DNA of 32,012 bases from a bacterium (GTDB taxonomy: Bacteria > Electryoneota > B3-LCP): NCBI GenBank assembly GCA_018812585.1, contig JAHJDJ010000112.1, positions 1 to 32,012 on the forward strand, read 5' to 3'. Each line of letters starts with the position of its first letter. Position 1 is the stretch's first letter. Of the stretch, positions 1 to 7,845 are shown piece by piece. The position numbers and the translations under genes were made by a program. A model generated the notes under the pieces. That model ran no database searches and was not told the DNA's origin. It was given only the letters and a program-made list of their open reading frames with translations.

Positions 1-118
1 AGCAATCGCTAACATTAGTCATTTTAATGACTTGGATGCAAAAAGGGAGCACCCGACATTTACTTGTGCGCCTCTGGCGTATTCGGGTGTGAATTTGCAC
101 GGCGGTCGTCAGGTCACA
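1..118. repeat. Long direct repeat, copy 1 (pairs with 381-498)
   Basis: This stretch recurs 380 bp downstream at 381-498 with only scattered mismatches; positions 11-105 and 391-485 are almost identical. Inside it lies a perfect hairpin (7-bp arms at 17-23 and 26-32, TT loop). The whole of 1-590 lacks a convincing gene. It holds this repeat pair and several further hairpins listed separately. Confidence 0.85.
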
Positions 119-126
119 CTCCCGTA

Positions 127-174
127 ATCGGGGTCGCCCTCGACCCCGATATATCAAGGGGTTACAACCCCTTG
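127..174. repeat. Two adjacent perfect hairpins
   Basis: The first hairpin has 10-bp arms (127-136 and 141-150) around a CCCT loop. The second has 9-bp arms (155-163 and 166-174) around a 2-base loop. The second hairpin recurs at 4734-4753 with the same arms, so it is a dispersed element, not a terminator of a local gene. Neither is followed by a T-run. Confidence 0.75.
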
Positions 175-217
175 TTGACGAGTGCTGACAGAAACCTCAG
201 CGGGAATAATTTGGGAG

Positions 218-237
218 GACAGACATTCTTGTCTGTC
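218..237. repeat. Perfect 8-bp hairpin
   Basis: Arms at 218-225 and 230-237 (GACAGACA and its complement) enclose a TTCT loop. It belongs to the hairpin-rich non-coding block at the window start. Confidence 0.65.
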
Positions 238-363
238 TTGTGAGGAAAAACCTGAACCACAGATCAGCCTAAGGTTGACAAATTACGCTGTTTGCACAGA
301 TACCAAGTCGGGGTCTCTTGTTTTGCACCGGATTGAAATTCCGATGCTCAGCAAAGGCATCCA

Positions 364-412
364 ATTGACTGAAGTCAATGAGCGATTGTTAGCATTAGTC
401 ATTTTAATGACT
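364..412. repeat. Two tandem 7-bp hairpins with 2-base loops
   Basis: Arms at 364-370/373-379 (loop GA) and 397-403/406-412 (loop TT) are perfect. A further imperfect hairpin precedes them at 329-343. The same architecture recurs in 1317-1435. Confidence 0.65.
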
Positions 413-498
413 TGGATGTAAAAAGGGAGCACCCGACATTTACTTGTGCGCCTCTGGCGTATTCGGGTGTGAATTTGCACGGCGGTAGTCAGGTCACA
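381..498. repeat. Long direct repeat, copy 2 (pairs with 1-118)
   Basis: This is the second copy of the repeat at 1-118, in the same orientation. It runs directly into the nested stem-loop at 488-525, which takes a different form after copy 1. Confidence 0.85.
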
Positions 499-525
499 TC
501 CCGACAAGTCGGGACAAAACCTGAC
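488..525. repeat. Nested stem-loop
   Basis: An outer stem pairs 488-494 with 519-525 (GTCAGGT with ACCTGAC). An inner perfect stem pairs 499-505 with 508-514 around AA. It ends the non-coding block about 65 bp before the first gene. Confidence 0.65.
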
Positions 526-590
526 ACAACGGAAACACATAAGTTAAATGTCGAATTGCCCTAATAATTTACAGTAGTAGGGGGTCCGCT

Positions 591-1262
591 ATGGGAAAGT
601 GTAAATTATGTAACCGCTCAGGTATATTCTTGTCTATCACCTCCAATGGATTGTGTAAAAAGTGCGATCCAGTGTTCTATTTAGATTTTAAACAACGAGC
701 AAGGATTATCAATGAATCCATGAACCTCGTTGAAGACTCTAAGAAACTCGAAACTCGTATAAATAGATGCCAAGATATAGTTGAACATGCCAATTCACTG
801 TTAGAATATGAAAAGCGTGGCATCCCAACTATTCAGCCGCTTCCTTCGGAGCTTATTGATATATATGAGAATAAACCAGATGAGCTTATCAAAGAGACCC
901 TGCAAATTGATTGGGAAAAGACCGTGCAAAAGGTCAATGTCCCCAGTACAGCAAAAGTAAAAATAAATCATTTATCTAAGCTACTTCTAAGGATTGGTGA
1001 TCTAAAAAACGAAGTGAATAATCCCTCTTATTTAATTGAATTGGAAGATACAATAAATTCTAAAATTCGTGCAATACAGTTCGATGAATTGATGGATGAA
1101 GCTAAAAAGGCAGAATTCAAGGGACAGTATAAAAAGGCAATTGATAAATATTATGATGTATTATATTTTCTTAAGAATGAAGAGATTGATGATGCAAAAC
1201 AATCCAACCAGATTAAAGAAATAGAGTCTAAGATAAAAGAATTAGATGAAAAGATAAAATAG
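591..1262 (+). CDS. Zinc-ribbon plus helical hypothetical protein
   Basis: I do not recognise this 223-residue protein. The first 25 residues carry a four-cysteine motif (C4, C7, C22, C25), as in a small zinc ribbon. The rest is highly charged and rich in Lys, Glu, Asp, Ile and Leu, so it should be mostly alpha-helical. The last 70 residues look like helical-repeat or coiled-coil sequence. A G-rich ribosome binding site (GGGGG) lies about 8 bases before the ATG. The gene is clearly more A/T-rich than the pathway genes downstream, and it stands alone between two hairpin-repeat blocks, which suggests horizontal gain. There is no signal peptide or membrane segment. No role in the neighbouring pathways is implied. 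Confidence 0.75.
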   Translation: MGKCKLCNRSGIFLSITSNGLCKKCDPVFYLDFKQRARIINESMNLVEDSKKLETRINRCQDIVEHANSLLEYEKRGIPTIQPLPSELIDIYENKPDELIKETLQIDWEKTVQKVNVPSTAKVKINHLSKLLLRIGDLKNEVNNPSYLIELEDTINSKIRAIQFDELMDEAKKAEFKGQYKKAIDKYYDVLYFLKNEEIDDAKQSNQIKEIESKIKELDEKIK

Positions 1263-1316
1263 TTAAATATGGATTTAGAGGTTTTCATGTTATTAAAAAA
1301 CAAAAACACCTGACAC

Positions 1317-1435
1317 CGGATTGAAATCCGATGCCCAGCTCTCAGGTCAAGTGGCTGAAGCCACTAGTGCCAATACTTGAGACAGTCTCTTCAGAGACTT
1401 TACTTAAAATTTGGGCATCAGAATTCATTCTGGTG
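1317..1435. repeat. Series of four short hairpins with GA/TC loops
   Basis: Four perfect stem-loops follow one another: 1317-1330 (6-bp arms), 1350-1365 (7 bp), 1384-1399 (7 bp) and 1419-1432 (6 bp, extendable to 1416-1435 with a wobble pair). Each has a 2-base loop of GA or TC. The first resembles the element at 329-343. They occupy the spacer (1263-1484) before the SDR gene, and no T-run follows. Confidence 0.65.
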
Positions 1436-1484
1436 TGCTAAGTACTTAATTAATAACATAATACAGATAACCGGGGAAATTAAA

Positions 1485-2228
1485 ATGCACCTGAAAAACA
1501 AAAACGCCATTGTCACCGGTGGATCGCTGGGGATCGGAACTGCGATCAGCTTGGATTTGGCGAAAAACGGCGCCAATGTCGCCTTGAACTACCGCAAACA
1601 TGCTGACGAAGCCGAAGCGATTGCCAAACAGATCAACGAAATGGGCTGCAAAGGCATGGCCGTTCAAGCTGATGTATCCAGCTTTTCAGACGCTCAGGCG
1701 ATGGTGGACAAAGTTGTCGCCGAATGGGGCAGCGTTGACATTCTGGTCTGCAATGCCGGCGTCAACTGGGACGGCGTCATCTGGAAGATGACCGAAGAGC
1801 AGTGGGATACGGTCCTGAACATCGACTTGAAAGGCTACTTCAATTACATTCGCGCATGTGCTCCCCTGATGAGGGAACAAAAATCCGGACGCATAATCAA
1901 TCTTACCTCCATCAACGGCATGCGCGGCAAATTCGGTCAATCGAACTATTCAGCCGCCAAGGCAGGCATCATCGGTCTGACCAAAACCGTCGCCAAGGAG
2001 CTGGGTGGTCGAGGCGTGACTGTCAACGCGGTCGCTCCCGGATTGATCCTGACCGATATGATGGCTGCCATGCCCGAAGAAGCCAAACAGGCATCACAGA
2101 ATGAAACCGTACTGAAGCGCCTCGGTGATCCCGAAGACGTCGCCCATCTGGTCTCATTCCTGGCCAGCGACCTCGCCCGCCACATCACCGGAGAGGTGAT
2201 TAAAGTCGATGGAGGGCAATATATTTAG
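1485..2228 (+). CDS. Short-chain dehydrogenase/reductase, FabG/BzdZ-like
   Basis: A classical SDR of 247 residues, the usual length for the FabG family. It has the cofactor motif TGGSLGIG at residues 11-18, NAG at 90-92, and catalytic Ser142, Tyr155 and Lys159. The C-terminal HITGEVIKVDGG signature is typical of 3-oxoacyl reductases. The open frame extends upstream to 1377, but the ATG at 1485 fits the family N-terminus and follows a purine-rich stretch (GGGGAAAT). As first gene of the benzoyl-CoA block, it probably oxidises a 3-hydroxyacyl-CoA after ring opening, as proposed for BzdZ-type SDRs. A general fatty-acid role cannot be excluded from sequence. Confidence 0.85.
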   Translation: MHLKNKNAIVTGGSLGIGTAISLDLAKNGANVALNYRKHADEAEAIAKQINEMGCKGMAVQADVSSFSDAQAMVDKVVAEWGSVDILVCNAGVNWDGVIWKMTEEQWDTVLNIDLKGYFNYIRACAPLMREQKSGRIINLTSINGMRGKFGQSNYSAAKAGIIGLTKTVAKELGGRGVTVNAVAPGLILTDMMAAMPEEAKQASQNETVLKRLGDPEDVAHLVSFLASDLARHITGEVIKVDGGQYI

Positions 2229-2260
2229 GGATTAGTTAATGGGGATTAGGGGTTAGAAAT
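2226..2260. repeat. Heptad (7-bp) repeat array 1
   Basis: Five degenerate 7-bp units based on TAGGGAT start at the SDR stop codon and run to just before the S23 gene. The reverse complement of this pattern follows the same gene at 2629-2650, so the gene is framed by inverted heptad arrays. Confidence 0.65.
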
Positions 2261-2268
2261 AGAGAGTT

Positions 2269-2646
2269 ATGGTGAAATCTGTAATTCTGAGCTTTCGTGA
2301 TCTACGAATTTGGCGGTTGGGCATAGATATAGTGAAGGAGACGTATCGTATCACTAATTCTTTCCCAAAGAAGGAACCCTATGGTTTATGCAGTCAAATG
2401 CAAAGAGCCTCTGTATCTGTACCATCAAATATCGCTGAGGGTCACATCAGAGCGAGCCGGAAAGAATTCAACCAGTTCTTAAGAATCGCTTTGGGTTCTT
2501 TAGCAGAACTGGAAACCCAGGCAGTGATTTCCCTTGAATTGGGTTATATTCAACAGGAAACCTACAATGATTTTGTTAAGATGTTAAATGATGAATCCAA
2601 GCAAATAAGATCGCTGACGAAAAAATTACTAATCCCTAAACCCTAA
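2269..2646 (+). CDS. Four-helix bundle protein (23S rRNA intervening-sequence/S23 family)
   Basis: This 125-residue protein has the hallmarks of the S23/IVP four-helix-bundle family: an N-terminal FRDLRIWRLGID segment, SQMQRASVSVPSNIAEGH in the middle, and a SLAELETQ helix. The family is also related in fold to the Avd accessory protein of diversity-generating retroelements, but no reverse transcriptase is present here. The biochemical role of stand-alone copies is unknown. The gene separates the SDR from the thiolase and is flanked by inverted heptad arrays; its last codons (LIPKP) are encoded by the downstream array. It looks like an insertion into the catabolic operon. A second member lies at 6057-6410. 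Confidence 0.88.
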   Translation: MVKSVILSFRDLRIWRLGIDIVKETYRITNSFPKKEPYGLCSQMQRASVSVPSNIAEGHIRASRKEFNQFLRIALGSLAELETQAVISLELGYIQQETYNDFVKMLNDESKQIRSLTKKLLIPKP

Positions 2647-2650
2647 CCCC
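2629..2650. repeat. Heptad repeat array 2
   Basis: Three 7-bp units of the CTAANCC type overlap the 3' end of the S23 gene. They are the reverse complement of the pattern in array 1 (2226-2260). Confidence 0.6.
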
Positions 2651-2687
2651 TTGATAATAAAAGAGAAATAATATAGAAGAGGAACTA

Positions 2688-3881
2688 ATGAAACTAACCG
2701 ACATCGTCGCCATATCCGCCTGCAGAACTCCCATGGGAAGTTTCGGGGGGACACTGCGAGATATGAATTCGTATGACATAGGAGCGGTTGCGGTCAAAGC
2801 AGCTGTTGAACGCGCTGGCATTAAACCTGAGTCGGTTGATGACGTGATCCTCGGTTCCTGCCGTCAGGCGGGTAACGGAGTCAATCCTGCCAGAACCGCA
2901 TCGGTGTTTGGCGGTATCCCTAAGGATGTTCCAGCTATCACTCTGAACATGGCTTGCCCGTCAGGAATGCGTGCCATCGCCATGGCTTCACAGCAGATTC
3001 GTTTGGGAGACCATGAAGTGGTCTTGGTCGGAGGTTTCGATTCCATGTCAACGATCCCTTATCTGGTCAAAGGAACTCGCTGGACCGGCTTCAAGATGGG
3101 TGACAAAAAACTCGAAGACGGCTGGTCGGATTCTGTCGACCGTGTCATCATGCAGGGGATGGGTGTTACAGCCGAAAATCTGGTAGAGAAGTACAGCATT
3201 TCACGCCAGGAGATGGACCAATTTGCCGCCGATTCTCACGAAAAGGCCTTTAAAGCATGGGAAAATGGGCTTTTCAATGATGAGGTTGTGCCTGTAACAG
3301 TGCCACCTGCGACTAAAAGAGATGAACCGCAAGAATTTACCAAAGATGAGACCATCCGCTACCCAGTCAACCTCGAAAAGATGGCCAAGCTGCCGCCCGC
3401 CTTTAAAAAAGACGGTTCGGTGACGGCAGGCAACTCCTGTGGTATGTCTGACGGCGCCTGTGCGTTGATCTTCACATCGCGGGAGAAAGCGAAAGCTCTG
3501 GGAGCAACACCACTATTCTCCATTGTATCGTACGGTCAGGCTGCAGTGGACAATGAGACGATGGGTGAAGGTCCCGGAATTTCGATTCCTATGGCTCTGG
3601 AAAATGCGAGGATGACCCTGAATGATATGGACCTGTTTGAAGCCAACGAAGCTTTTGCGGCTCAGATGATCGCAAATCAGAGGGTGCTGAATTGGGATCC
3701 TGCCAAGGTCAACGTCAACGGTGGAGCGATTGCGCTGGGTCATCCGACCGGTATTTCGGGCGCGCGGATCGTGGTTACTCTGTACTACGCCCTGAAAAAT
3801 CACGACAAGGAATTCGGTGCAGCAGGAATCTGCGGTGGTGGTGGCGTTACCATGGCAATGGTCATCAAGCGCGAGAGTTAA
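2688..3881 (+). CDS. Acetyl-CoA acetyltransferase / 3-ketoacyl-CoA thiolase
   Basis: A full-length thiolase of 397 residues. The acyl-accepting cysteine is C90 in NMACPSGMRAI, where many relatives have CGSG. The catalytic His352 lies in GHPTG, and the second cysteine C382 is in GICGGGG. The NEAFAAQ motif is present. A GAGG ribosome binding site lies 7-10 bases before the ATG. It sits 28 bp upstream of the enoyl-CoA hydratase and follows the SDR, so the three together give the hydration, oxidation and thiolysis steps. In this context it most likely cleaves 3-oxopimelyl-CoA or acetoacetyl-CoA after ring opening; the sequence does not fix the substrate. Confidence 0.92.
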   Translation: MKLTDIVAISACRTPMGSFGGTLRDMNSYDIGAVAVKAAVERAGIKPESVDDVILGSCRQAGNGVNPARTASVFGGIPKDVPAITLNMACPSGMRAIAMASQQIRLGDHEVVLVGGFDSMSTIPYLVKGTRWTGFKMGDKKLEDGWSDSVDRVIMQGMGVTAENLVEKYSISRQEMDQFAADSHEKAFKAWENGLFNDEVVPVTVPPATKRDEPQEFTKDETIRYPVNLEKMAKLPPAFKKDGSVTAGNSCGMSDGACALIFTSREKAKALGATPLFSIVSYGQAAVDNETMGEGPGISIPMALENARMTLNDMDLFEANEAFAAQMIANQRVLNWDPAKVNVNGGAIALGHPTGISGARIVVTLYYALKNHDKEFGAAGICGGGGVTMAMVIKRES

Positions 3882-3909
3882 TCCACAAGAAAACAGATGG
3901 GAGAACGTC

Positions 3910-4680
3910 ATGAGTGATTATAAGCTTATCCGAGTAAAAGAATCGCTCGGACGATTCGACATTGTTCTGAATAATCCTCCAGTCAATATCCTGAACATCG
4001 CTATGATGGAGGAGATCTGCGACGCGCTGGAAAAGGCTGCGATGATTCCGGGGTTGAAGGTCGTGGTTTACCGTGCTGAAGGGAAACACTTTTCTGCTGG
4101 AGCGGACGTAGGTGAACACTCCGCTGACCAAGTCGTCGATATGATCGGCGCTTTCGGACGGATGTTCCGCTGCATGTCACGGGTGCCCGCCATCAATGTC
4201 GCTCTGGTGGAGGGATCCGCGTTGGGCGGAGGCTGCGAACTGGCGACTTTCTGTGATATTGTCTTAGCATCAGAGAAGGCGATATTAGGGCAACCGGAAA
4301 TCCTTCTGGGCGTTTTTCCTCCCATTGCCGTAGTGACGTTCCCGATCCTGGTGGGGCGCAACCGGGCAATAGAACTGCTGGTTACCGGGAAGATTATAGC
4401 AGCGGAAGAAGCGGAGAAAATCGGGCTGGTAAACCATGTCTATCCCACCGCGGAATTCGCTGTTAAAACAGATGAACTCATCGGCAGTATCCTGGCGCTA
4501 AGCGCTTCATCTATCGCGTTGACCAAAAAAGTCATAGACCGTGCCATGTACCAGCCGGTGATGGAAGCATTCCGTCATACGGATCGTGAATATATCGAAG
4601 AGCTGATGAAAACCGAAGACGCCAACGAAGGTATCGCGGCATTCCTGGAGAAAAGGAAACCACAGTGGAAAGACCGGTAA
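3910..4680 (+). CDS. dch: Enoyl-CoA hydratase family, probable cyclohexa-1,5-dienecarbonyl-CoA hydratase
   Basis: A 256-residue crotonase-fold protein. The first oxyanion-hole segment is in HFSAGADVGEHSAD and the second in GSALGGGCELATFCD, followed by GQPEILLGVFPPIA. The FSAGADV..H.AD pattern and the GQPEI.LGVF block match my recollection of dienoyl-CoA hydratases of the Dch/BamR/BzdW group better than general crotonases. The expected reaction adds water to cyclohexa-1,5-diene-1-carbonyl-CoA, the product of benzoyl-CoA reductase. The reading frame is open upstream to 3817 inside the thiolase gene, but the ATG at 3910, with GGGAG before it, fits the family start. The benzoyl-CoA reductase genes follow directly. 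Confidence 0.78.
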   Translation: MSDYKLIRVKESLGRFDIVLNNPPVNILNIAMMEEICDALEKAAMIPGLKVVVYRAEGKHFSAGADVGEHSADQVVDMIGAFGRMFRCMSRVPAINVALVEGSALGGGCELATFCDIVLASEKAILGQPEILLGVFPPIAVVTFPILVGRNRAIELLVTGKIIAAEEAEKIGLVNHVYPTAEFAVKTDELIGSILALSASSIALTKKVIDRAMYQPVMEAFRHTDREYIEELMKTEDANEGIAAFLEKRKPQWKDR

Positions 4681-4760
4681 TTGACAAGGTAGCGCGGGAG
4701 CTTGCCCCCGCTGGCGCTTCAAGAAAGAGTCATCAAGGGGTTGTAACCCCTTGCTGATGC
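4681..4760. repeat. Intergenic hairpin pair before bzdN
   Basis: The 176-bp spacer between the hydratase and bzdN contains an imperfect G/C-rich hairpin at 4691-4712 and a perfect one at 4734-4753 (9-bp arms, GT loop). The second hairpin has the same arms as the element at 155-174. No T-run follows, so a dispersed repeat is more likely than a terminator. I see nothing else in the rest of the spacer (4761-4856). Confidence 0.6.
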
Positions 4761-4856
4761 ACCAACCTTGAAGAGGGGAGTATGAGGTGATCAAATCGGT
4801 AGGTACTCTACTAATAATATCGAAATAGGAACATTTGATAAAACAAACAGGCGCAC

Positions 4857-5980
4857 ATGTTCTCACAATTCAAAGAATGGTATGAAAAAGGCACGACTAC
4901 GCCAAAGACTGGAAACAGCGCACAGGCGGGAAAGTCATGGGCTGTTTCTGCTCGTATGTCCCGGAAGAGATTCTGGTTGCAGGTAATATCCTACCAGTCA
5001 GGGTCTTGGGATCCCACGAACCGCAGAACGTCACCGAGCCGTACCTCTTCGGGATGTACTGCCCCTTCTGCCGCGACGTTCTGGCACAAGGACTAAAGGG
5101 AAGGTACGACTATTTAGACGGAATCACGCTGAGCCAATCCTGCCTCCACATCCGGCAATCGTTCATCGCCTGGCGCGAGCATGTCGAAGTTCCCTTCAAC
5201 TATTACATCTATATGCCCAACAAAGTGCAGACCAAAGCCGCAACGCCTTACCTGAAGACCGAGTTTGAGAAGTACAAAGCTCACGTCGAAGAAGTGGTCG
5301 GAAAAGAACTCACAGACGACGATCTCGATCGAGGTATCGCCGCCCTGAACCGCAACCGCGAACTGATGCATAAGGTTTACGAATATCGCAAGGGCGACAC
5401 ACCCATGCTCACTGGTTTGGAAGCGATGTACATGACCGTCAGTGGTATGTGGGTTGATAAAGACGAACATTCCGCTGAAATGGAAAAAGTCCTTGAGCAG
5501 CTTCCTGACAGGCAGATGATCCGCGATACAGGGACTCGTCTGCTTGTTGTAGGCAGTGAAAACGACGATACCGCTTTCATCGATATGGTAGAATCGGTGG
5601 GCGCTACGGTTGTCGTGGACGATCACTGCACTGGGACACGCTGGTTCTGGAACTCTGTCGAAACGGGTGATGACCGCATCAACTCTATCGCTGACCGATA
5701 CATAAAGCGTCCGCCTTGTCCCACCAAGGACTGGGAAGAGCGTTGGCGATTTCCGCACATTCTACAACTATGCAAGGACTTCAATGTTGAGGGCGCCATC
5801 GTCATTCAGCAGAAGTTTTGCGATCCGCACGAATGCGATATCATGCCTCTGCGCAAAACATTTGATGAAGCCAATATCCCCTCGCTTTTCCTTGAATTTG
5901 ACGTCACGGTTCCCATCGGCCAGTTCAAGGTGCGGGTTGAAGCGTTTCTGGAAATGTTTGGTGTGGATGATCTGTTCTAA
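4857..5980 (+). CDS. bzdN: Benzoyl-CoA reductase subunit N/C (HgdB-like), frameshifted near the 5' end
   Basis: Most of this gene (4937-5980) encodes a close relative of BzdN/BcrC, a substrate and iron-sulfur subunit of ATP-dependent benzoyl-CoA reductase. Landmarks are FCSYVPEEIL, GSHEPQNVTEPYLFGMYC, SQSCLHIRQ, DDHCTGTRWFW, QKFCDPHECD and the end FLEFDVTVPIGQFKVRVEAF. The conserved N-terminus is split. From ATG 4857, frame 1 gives MFSQFKEWYEK; the homologous continuation RHDYAKDWKQRTGGK is in the -1 frame from 4889. The break falls at an A5 run (4885-4889), and one extra A would restore a 374-residue protein. In the downstream frame a TGA at 4883 blocks any longer start, and the ATG at 4937 lies inside conserved sequence. 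A sequencing or assembly indel or a recent mutation is likelier than programmed frameshifting. Confidence 0.88.
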
Positions 5981-6014
5981 ACACTGTCAACGGTGAACAG
6001 TAAACTGTAAACAG
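5980..6014. repeat. Heptad repeat array 3
   Basis: Five consecutive 7-bp units of the TRAACWG/CGGTGAA type start at the last base of the bzdN stop codon. Their reverse complement forms array 4 on the other side of the S23 gene. Confidence 0.7.
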
Positions 6015-6056
6015 AAAAAAGCTTGCATTTATTTGTTGGATCTCATCAGGATTGGA

Positions 6057-6410
6057 ATGTACCGAAATTTAGAGGCATGGAAGAAAGCTTACGCGCTAGG
6101 ATTGAAGATCTACAAGCTAACATCAAACTTTCCACGTGAAGAGATGTTTGGTTTGATAAGCCAAATGAGACGATCGGCAACTTCGATTGCAGCAAATATA
6201 GCTGAAGGAAATGCAAGGAAATCACCTAAAGAATTCAGCCGATTTATATCAATTGCGAGAGGATCCGCTGCAGAGCTAGAAACTTGGATTATGTTCTCTA
6301 AGGATCTGGATTACATACCAAATGACGATTATGAAAATCTGTCAACTGATTTGGATAGGCTAAAGGGACTCCTCTATGGTTTACAAAAATCCATAGAGAA
6401 GCATAACTAA
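6057..6410 (+). CDS. Four-helix bundle protein (S23 family), second copy
   Basis: The product is 117 residues when started at ATG 6057. The frame is open from a TTG at 6033, but the family usually begins with a short MYRNLEAWKKAY-type segment. Diagnostic parts are the central SQMRRSATSIAANIAEGN and the SAAELETW helix. It resembles the protein at 2269-2646 in layout but is clearly divergent, so this is not a recent duplication. It lies between the two large subunit genes of benzoyl-CoA reductase and is framed by inverted heptad arrays (5980-6014 and 6416-6450). It is probably an insertion with no catalytic part in the pathway. Confidence 0.85.
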   Translation: MYRNLEAWKKAYALGLKIYKLTSNFPREEMFGLISQMRRSATSIAANIAEGNARKSPKEFSRFISIARGSAAELETWIMFSKDLDYIPNDDYENLSTDLDRLKGLLYGLQKSIEKHN

Positions 6411-6415
6411 TTATT

Positions 6416-6450
6416 TTCACCGTTCACCGTTCACCGTTCACCGTTTACTG
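6416..6450. repeat. Heptad repeat array 4
   Basis: Four exact copies of TTCACCG and a fifth variant unit (TTTACTG) run in perfect 7-bp register, ending 14 bp before the bzdO start. The reverse complement matches the units of array 3. Confidence 0.9.
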
Positions 6451-6464
6451 AATATGGAGTAATC

Positions 6465-7760
6465 ATGCAATACAAATCCGAAGCATTAAAATGCTGGGAT
6501 AAAGCCAAAGAATTACGCGATAAATACTATAGCGATTACGCTACCGCCCACGAACGCGGCGGCATTCGCTGGACGGGTGGAGCCTGGTCGTTTGATGCCA
6601 TCCCTTACGGTCTGGGCGATGATGTCTATCCCTTGACTGGCGAGCCCTACGCCGCCTCGATAGCCTTCATGAAGGACTTCTCTATTGAGTGTCTGGAAGC
6701 GACCGAGGCCAAAGGCTGGGCGCGCGATCTTTGTTCTTATATGCGCAATTACTGGGGATCGATGTATCTGAACAAGTGGGCGTTTGGCGGACCGTTTCCC
6801 AAGGCCGATTTCGCCTGGCAGGATCACATTTGCTGCACTCACGGCAAGTGGGATCAGCATGTTGCAGAGTATGAAAAGATTCCTTATTTCTGCATCGACG
6901 TGTCGGTAGGACCCTACCAAGACATCGATGAACCAAAACTTAAGTACGTCGTCGATCAGATGCATGAAGGGATCGAATTCCTCGAAAAAGCCACCGGAAG
7001 AGAGTACGACGATGAGAAGCTGATCCAGGCGGTCAATAATGAATGCCGCCTGACTTCAACCTGGGCTGAAATTTGTCTGCTGAACAAACACAAACCGGCG
7101 CCGCTGGACGAAAAGAGTATGTACTCGCTTTACGTTTTCGGGACTCTCTCTAAAGCAAAAAAAGAATTCGCCGACTTCTATGAAGAGATACGCGATGAGA
7201 TGAAAGACCGGATCGAGCGCGGTATCGCGGCGCTGCCAGAAGAAAGATGCCGGCTGATCTCAGATACTCAGCCGCCCTGGGCGTTTCTGAAAGTATTCCG
7301 CTATCTGGAGAAATTTGGCGCAGTTTCGGTGGGATCCTTGTATACCTTCGCGCTGGTTGGCATCTGGGAAGATAAGCCTGACGGAACCTGGGGTCCCAGA
7401 ACCACGCCAGCACAGGCAGGGATTAAAATCGAGACCCGCGATCAGGCTTTAAGGATTCTGGCGGACTGGAATCTTTCCAAGCCGGAATGGCAGCATTTCT
7501 ACGATCCCACCATCAAAACCCGCATGATGAAACGTATCTATGATGAGTGGGATCTGGATGGCGTTATGCTGCACCTGAACCGCGGCTGTGAAGGGTTGTC
7601 CTGCGGCATCATGGAAAATCATTATGGTCTGACTCAGGATGATGTTCCGGTGATGAGCTTCGAAGGCAATATGGGCGATTCCCGCGAATTCGACGAAGCC
7701 CGCACCATGGACCGCATCGATTCGTTCATGGAACGGTTAGACCTGAAGAAAATAAGTTAG
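6465..7760 (+). CDS. bzdO: Benzoyl-CoA reductase subunit O/B
   Basis: A 431-residue member of the HgdA/B-like (2-hydroxyacyl-CoA dehydratase) family, matching the BzdO/BcrB subunit in length and in pattern: [56 protein letters not shown], and near the end [16 protein letters not shown]. Cysteines in CCTHGK and GCEGLSCG are candidate ligands of the [4Fe-4S] cluster at the active site formed with BzdN. It probably holds benzoyl-CoA for two-electron ring reduction in the cytoplasm. A GGAG ribosome binding site precedes the ATG directly after heptad array 4. It is separated from bzdN by the S23 gene and is followed by the two ATPase subunits. Confidence 0.93.
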   Translation: MQYKSEALKCWDKAKELRDKYYSDYATAHERGGIRWTGGAWSFDAIPYGLGDDVYPLTGEPYAASIAFMKDFSIECLEATEAKGWARDLCSYMRNYWGSMYLNKWAFGGPFPKADFAWQDHICCTHGKWDQHVAEYEKIPYFCIDVSVGPYQDIDEPKLKYVVDQMHEGIEFLEKATGREYDDEKLIQAVNNECRLTSTWAEICLLNKHKPAPLDEKSMYSLYVFGTLSKAKKEFADFYEEIRDEMKDRIERGIAALPEERCRLISDTQPPWAFLKVFRYLEKFGAVSVGSLYTFALVGIWEDKPDGTWGPRTTPAQAGIKIETRDQALRILADWNLSKPEWQHFYDPTIKTRMMKRIYDEWDLDGVMLHLNRGCEGLSCGIMENHYGLTQDDVPVMSFEGNMGDSREFDEARTMDRIDSFMERLDLKKIS

Positions 7761-7837
7761 GCTCGCAGCACGCAACTCGCAACACGCAACACGCAACACG
7801 AAAAACGCAACTCGCAACTCGCAACTCGCAACTAGGA
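7761..7837. repeat. Heptad repeat array 5 (11 units)
   Basis: Eleven units based on ACTCGCA/ACACGCA in unbroken 7-bp register fill the whole spacer from the bzdO stop codon. The last unit grades into AGGAG, the ribosome binding site of the next gene. This is the longest of the six arrays. Confidence 0.92.
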
Positions 7838-7845
7838 GAAAATAC

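Noticed and set aside
127-174. Intrinsic terminators at the window start
   Set aside because: The hairpins are strong but lack T-runs, and one is repeated elsewhere in the window as a dispersed element.
182-421. 79-residue open frame in the first repeat block
   Set aside because: It overlaps the direct repeat and several perfect hairpins, has no ribosome binding site, and its protein shows no motif.
2269-2646. Diversity-generating retroelement accessory (Avd)
   Set aside because: The fold family is related, but there is no reverse transcriptase, template repeat or variable repeat nearby.
4883-4892. Programmed -1 frameshift site in bzdN
   Set aside because: The A5 run does not form a canonical X XXY YYZ heptamer in the upstream frame, and no obvious downstream stimulatory hairpin was seen; an indel is simpler.
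4857-5096. 79-residue frame as a separate small gene before bzdN
   Set aside because: Only its first 11 codons match the reductase N-terminus; the remainder is out-of-frame bzdN sequence.
5114-5758. Long antisense frame (214 codons) inside bzdN
   Set aside because: It is the complement of strongly conserved bzdN sequence and shows no motif of its own.
7761-7837. CRISPR array
   Set aside because: The units are 7 bp in direct tandem without spacers, and there are no cas genes.
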